A DNA stretch of 40,054 nucleotides, taken from Candidatus Kuenenia hertensis. GTDB taxonomy: Bacteria; Planctomycetota; Brocadiia; Brocadiales; Brocadiaceae. The position numbers were made by a program, and so were the translations under genes. Every line of letters starts with the position of its first letter. The first letter of the stretch is position 1. Positions 36,756-40,054 of this stretch are shown here, piece after piece. The stretch spans positions 1-40,054 of the forward strand of contig SOET01000040.1 in assembly GCA_021646465.1 (NCBI GenBank), given 5' to 3'. The notes beneath the pieces are model-generated. The model ran no database searches and had not been told where the DNA came from. It worked only from the letters and a program-made list of their open reading frames with translations.

Positions 36756-38060
36756 TTATTTTCCAATTTTCAATACTGCCAGTCTTTCAAGTTCAGCTAT
36801 TATCATGTTCAATTGCTTTACCGATTCGATATATGAAATTTTCGTATCTGCCCAGATTCTCTGCGTATCCAGCAGATCTATATAATCGAATTCTCCTTCT
36901 TTATACCCCTTTGTAATTAACGAGAGGGCTTCTTCCGCCCGCGGCAGAATTTTATCTTTAAATTCGAGCATGCGTTTTCTCTCAACATTGTATAAGTTGA
37001 AATTCTTTTTTAACTCGAACAGCATTTGCTGATAAACCGAAATACTTTCATTTTTTGCCTTTTTTGAAAGGGCCTTGCTCTTTTGTATATTTCCCTGGTT
37101 ACGGTTAAAAAAAGGGGCGGGTATTCCAAGCCCGAATTCAATGGTATCCGCATCTTCCTGAGAAAGCCTTTTGTAGCCTGCCGATACAGTAATATCCGGT
37201 ATGACCTGCCGTTGTTCCAGCACCAACCTGGCTTGCGCCATTTCTATCTTCTTTTCCGAAGCCTTGAGCATCGGCTGATTATTTTTCATATTCAGCTCCA
37301 GTTCATGTAATGACAATTCCACTGGTGCTGTTACCAGTTTTCCGGTGATATTCAAATCGGTTGCCTCCGGGATGCCCATGACTGTTTGCAATTCCTTTAG
37401 AGAATTTTGCAGTTCTCCCTCTGCGTGAGAAACGAGGTTTCTTGCCTTTGACAATTCCACCTCGGCCCTGAGCACATTCGTAAGTGCAACCTCTCCTGCT
37501 TCAAACTGTATCTTTTCACTTTCATAAATATCTTTCGATATCTTTTCCGTTTCCTTTGCCACCGAGTAACCTTCCTGATCTGCCAATACCTTGTAAAATG
37601 CCTTTTTGGTATCAGCAATAACACTGAGGAGAAAGGAGTCTCGCTCAAATTCATTTTTTTCTTTTGCTTTTTTGCTTACCTTTATTTCGAGACCTCTCTT
37701 GCCCGCAGTAATAATGGGTTGAGTTATTGATACAAGGTTCTGGCTTTCATTCAGCCCTATTTCATGGGTAGGCATTTCTTCCGTCAGAAATTCAATTACC
37801 GGATTTGGGTAGAGTCCTGCCTGTTTCAAAGAGCCAATTTGTGCTTCTACCTGATCTCTCATCGATTGCAATTGCGGATTTTTCCCAAGGGTAATGTTTA
37901 TCGCTTCATTAAGAGAAATAGCCTTGTCCGAAGTCTGCATATCGTTTCCGTAAGACATTTTAGAAGGGGAAACAAAGTAAATCAGCAGGCAAGCAAACAA
38001 AAGAAACCATTTCGATAACCATAGTTGAAAAATACACGTGTTAAAAAAATATGTGAGCAT
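36756..38060 (-). CDS. czcC: Outer-membrane efflux channel, CzcC/TolC family
   Basis: Outer-membrane factor completing the CzcCBA pump, 434 residues. After a signal segment (to about residue 35) two repeats of long alpha-helical coiled-coil region are visible, beginning SLNEAINITLGKNPQLQSMRDQVEAQI and SLHELELNMKNNQPMLKASEKKIEMAQARL, as in TolC-type proteins. ATG 38060 follows AAAAGGTC; the frame is open to 38120 but that start is unlike a signal peptide. It lies 81 bp before czcB on the same strand. Confidence 0.92.
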   Translation of the reverse strand: MLTYFFNTCIFQLWLSKWFLLFACLLIYFVSPSKMSYGNDMQTSDKAISLNEAINITLGKNPQLQSMRDQVEAQIGSLKQAGLYPNPVIEFLTEEMPTHEIGLNESQNLVSITQPIITAGKRGLEIKVSKKAKEKNEFERDSFLLSVIADTKKAFYKVLADQEGYSVAKETEKISKDIYESEKIQFEAGEVALTNVLRAEVELSKARNLVSHAEGELQNSLKELQTVMGIPEATDLNITGKLVTAPVELSLHELELNMKNNQPMLKASEKKIEMAQARLVLEQRQVIPDITVSAGYKRLSQEDADTIEFGLGIPAPFFNRNQGNIQKSKALSKKAKNESISVYQQMLFELKKNFNLYNVERKRMLEFKDKILPRAEEALSLITKGYKEGEFDYIDLLDTQRIWADTKISYIESVKQLNMIIAELERLAVLKIGK

Positions 38061-38390
38061 AGTATGACCTTTTAAAAAAAACATTTTCGAATACACGTTT
38101 TTAACAAAGAAAAAAATCATTCGCAGATCAGATTAATACGTAGAGTGGGCACTGTCCATACGCATCAATCTAACTATTTAAAAAACCAGCGGTTCTATTC
38201 TCATTCCCAAGTTCCACGACTGGGAGCGCAATTGCATTGGAATCTCTTGTTTTCCATTTAGTAAAACAAAAGAGTCATTCAGGCTTATGAAACCCGCATG
38301 TAGGGAATGGCATCGCCTGCAAAATAAAACTGCAAATGTGTAAGGGTTCAGGATTTGAACCCCTTAAATAATGAGTAGTTGCTGGAAAAG
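38061..38390. other. Intergenic region with inverted repeats
   Basis: About 330 bp between the small Cys/His-rich gene and czcC. It holds an inverted repeat, AAGGGTTCA (38343-38351) against TGAACCCCTT (38356-38365), just downstream of the small gene, and a weaker TCCCA/TGGGA pairing near 38204-38225. No gene is seen. The first repeat could act as a weak terminator or attenuator for the minus-strand transcript. Confidence 0.45.
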
Positions 38391-38750
38391 TTATGCGATA
38401 ATACGCGGGGGGCGAAATATGATGGTCAGGAAGATATTTTTGAAGTGGTTTGTATGAAGAATAACATTATTGCCGGAAAGATTTGTGTGAGTAAACGGTG
38501 GATACTGAGTTACGTACAGAACAAGGTTGTGTGCACAAAGTATGCAACAGTCGGAGCAATGCGAATTGTCGCGGGAAGCAGTAGAATGATCATCGCAATG
38601 AGACAAGGCAATGGAATCATCTTCATTGCAATGGGATAAACCTCCCTCCTTACATCCCAGCAATAAACAGTCGCCGGGTAATATGCACAAAAGAAACCAT
38701 ACTACCATGATACTATAAAATATTTTTTTAAGAGAAAGCATCCTGGCCAT
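38391..38750 (-). CDS. Small Cys/His-rich exported protein of the czc region
   Basis: A 119-residue product I cannot name. It has a hydrophobic signal segment (YSIMVVWFLLCILPG), then a stretch rich in Cys, His and Asp (residues 33-70: LGCKEGGLSHCNEDD, SHCDDHS, HCSDCCILCAH) suited to binding soft or transition metals, and a hydrophobic tail ending FRPPRIIA. Small exported proteins of this build often precede czcCBA genes. The start is ATG 38750 or ATG 38741; neither has a good Shine-Dalgarno. It may be a periplasmic metal-binding or sensing protein for the pump (inference). Confidence 0.65.
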   Translation of the reverse strand: MARMLSLKKIFYSIMVVWFLLCILPGDCLLLGCKEGGLSHCNEDDSIALSHCDDHSTASRDNSHCSDCCILCAHNLVLYVTQYPPFTHTNLSGNNVILHTNHFKNIFLTIIFRPPRIIA

Positions 38751-38953
38751 AAAAAAAATCTAATTTTTTATTTTTGAATCATGACGGCAAAAATAATCAG
38801 CGTAGTCTAGAATAAAAATCATCCAGTATTAATTTTTATAATAATCTCTCAACAAATATAAAAGCAAGTTTAAATTTTTTTGGCAGATTACAATAAATTA
38901 ATTCTACGTTCATCTTATTTTCATTTGCCGGATGTTATTGTAGATGAGACACC

Positions 38954-39634
38954 ATGAAAAATAAAAATATGATAATGAAATTAACAATTGCTACTATCTT
39001 TCTTTTGCTTATGTCCTCCCAGATTGGATGGACTTTTGCGCCGGAAGAACTACTTCGGGAAACATTCGACAGAAGCATGGATATTCAAAAAGAACTTTCA
39101 GCGAAAGAAGATCATGAGAATAAATACAAAGAAGCTTTATGGAAAGAATTTTCTTCCGTTTTTGATTTGGAAGAAATGGCAGGGAGATCGCTTGGCCGTT
39201 TCTGGAAAGAACGTTCCAATGAAGAAAAAAAAGAATTTGTGAAAATATATACTCATCTTTTCAAATATATGTACTTGAAAAATTCATTTGTCTTTGATGT
39301 GGAGAAAATTAATTTTCTGAAGGAATGGCAAAAGGGGAAGTATGCAAAGGTGCACACGAAAAATATTCTTAAAACGGGAGATAGTATATCGGTAGATTTC
39401 CTTATGCATACGAATTCCGGAGAATGGAATGTTTATGATGTTGTTATTGAAGGATTAAGTATGGTGAATAGTATTCGCAGTCAACTTTATGATATTTTAG
39501 CAAAACAACCCTATGATAAACTTATTGAAAGACTAAGAATTGTGATAAATGAAACTCAGGACAAAAACGATCGATCTCCCGGGCAATTTAACAGGAATAA
39601 GGAATTTTTGTTCTATTTTATCGGCGCTGGCTGA
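38954..39634 (+). CDS. MlaC/Ttg2D-family phospholipid-binding protein
   Basis: Exported 226-residue protein of the MlaC (toluene tolerance Ttg2) family, a periplasmic carrier of phospholipids between the outer membrane and an inner-membrane ABC transporter. Marks are a signal peptide (to about residue 29), FDLEEMAGRSLGRFWKERSNEEKKEFVKIY, then YAKVHTKNI and WNVYDVVIEGLSMVNSIRSQL, in the family order. No mlaF, mlaE, mlaD or mlaB gene is near, so it is an orphan here. The C-terminus has a short extension after residue 195. Several ATGs lie at the start (38954, 38975, 38981) and no clear ribosome-binding site chooses among them. Confidence 0.88.
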   Translation: MKNKNMIMKLTIATIFLLLMSSQIGWTFAPEELLRETFDRSMDIQKELSAKEDHENKYKEALWKEFSSVFDLEEMAGRSLGRFWKERSNEEKKEFVKIYTHLFKYMYLKNSFVFDVEKINFLKEWQKGKYAKVHTKNILKTGDSISVDFLMHTNSGEWNVYDVVIEGLSMVNSIRSQLYDILAKQPYDKLIERLRIVINETQDKNDRSPGQFNRNKEFLFYFIGAG

Positions 39635-39787
39635 CATACCAAAGAGACAACGCCAATTTTTGTGTGCCTGTTTTAGTTGTCGCTTTCAACTAGACTTAGT
39701 AAAAGTTGTTTTTAAAACCGTTACTTACCTGTTAAATTTTCTGTAACAATTTAGTTTTTGAAAAACATGATTTCTCAGCTATATTTT

Positions 39788-39821
39788 AACCCTGACAGGG
39801 TTTTGAAGCCCTGTCAGGGTT
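39788..39821. repeat. Perfect 13-bp inverted repeat (REP-like or terminator)
   Basis: AACCCTGACAGGG (39788-39800), an 8-base loop TTTTGAAG, then CCCTGTCAGGGTT (39809-39821), an exact match. No T run follows. It resembles the CCCTGACAGGG-type palindromic repeats spread through many bacterial intergenic regions. It lies 150 bases after the MlaC-like gene. Confidence 0.8.
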
Positions 39822-40054
39822 AAACCGGCACGCATGATTTGCCGTACGTTATCACAATGTTTCAAAAAACGTATCTATTCAGCATAAATGTTACACGGCT
39901 CGTTCCCAAAGTGGACAGGCTGGGTCAAATGAGGCAATTATCACCTAAAAAGGTTAGGGAGAGATATAAGAACCATTTTTATGCTAAACAACCACGAGTC
40001 TTTTCCGGGAATAGGAAATATGACGTAAGTATTTGTATATTAGTAAATTAAAGC
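39822..40054. other. Apparently non-coding tail of the window
   Basis: An open frame of 70 codons (39839-40051, plus strand) crosses this stretch, but it starts with TTG without a Shine-Dalgarno sequence and its translation resembles nothing I know. I treat it as non-coding, or as the front of something cut by the window edge. Confidence 0.35.

Noticed and set aside
38379-38639. Plus-strand open frame of 86 codons
   Set aside because: It is antisense to the Cys/His-rich exported protein; the minus-strand frame has a signal peptide and metal-binding pattern while this one has no recognisable feature.
39839-40051. Open frame of 70 codons at the window end
   Set aside because: TTG start with no Shine-Dalgarno sequence, no recognisable family, close to the cut edge.

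Overview
The window most likely comes from an anaerobic ammonium-oxidising (anammox) planctomycete of the order Brocadiales. The evidence is a Tat-exported nitrate/nitrite oxidoreductase alpha subunit of the anammox NxrA type, an octaheme hydroxylamine-oxidoreductase-like protein paired with a diheme cytochrome c, a predicted Re-type citrate synthase next to sucCD, a DsbD of the kind that supports cytochrome c biogenesis, and LPS-type envelope genes. The DNA is AT-rich. No rRNA, tRNA, CRISPR array or insertion sequence is recognisable. The genus cannot be decided from the sequence alone.

Layout. (1) 1-6.2 kb (+): a TorD/NarJ-type chaperone, an uncharacterised HExxH/zinc-ribbon protein, nxrA, an intergenic hairpin, a secreted cupredoxin-like protein and a strong bidirectional terminator. 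No beta or gamma NXR subunit follows nxrA. (2) 6.2-8.1 kb (-): a fused gamma-delta 2-oxoacid:ferredoxin oxidoreductase subunit overlapping an MTA-phosphorylase-family gene. (3) 8.3-11.9 kb (+): a good sigma70-like promoter, Re-citrate synthase, sucC and sucD. (4) 12-17.9 kb (+): a structured leader, an M1-like metallopeptidase, a second cupredoxin-like protein, the diheme cytochrome c, the octaheme HAO-like protein and a terminator. (5) 17.9-21 kb: hemC (-) divergent from dsbD (+). (6) 21.3-22.7 kb: a small accessory patch with a truncated restriction-type protein, a HicB-like protein, a DUF2283 protein and a possible degenerate attC-like site. (7) 22.8-29.2 kb: plsY, an LPS kinase, a repeat element, a GT9 glycosyltransferase, a polyprenyl diphosphate synthase, tatA, glgC and a class I glutamine amidotransferase. 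(8) 29.2-38.8 kb (-): a metal-efflux region with a decayed czcA remnant, a P1B ATPase, czcA, czcB, czcC and a small Cys/His-rich exported protein. (9) 38.9-40 kb: an orphan MlaC-like gene, a perfect 13-bp inverted repeat and an apparently non-coding tail.

How the parts fit. NxrA and the HAO-like/diheme pair would handle nitrite redox chemistry in the anammoxosome or periplasm-like space. The chaperone and TatA suit folded export of a molybdoenzyme. hemC supplies tetrapyrrole and DsbD supplies reductant for haem-thiol chemistry. The citrate synthase, sucCD and oxidoreductase genes belong to central carbon metabolism. The efflux region is a separate metal-resistance module showing gene duplication and decay. 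The least explained items are the HExxH/zinc-ribbon protein between the chaperone and nxrA, the paired cupredoxins (one without the axial Met), the structured leader at 12.05-12.12 kb, and natural substitutions at key sites of both metal pumps.
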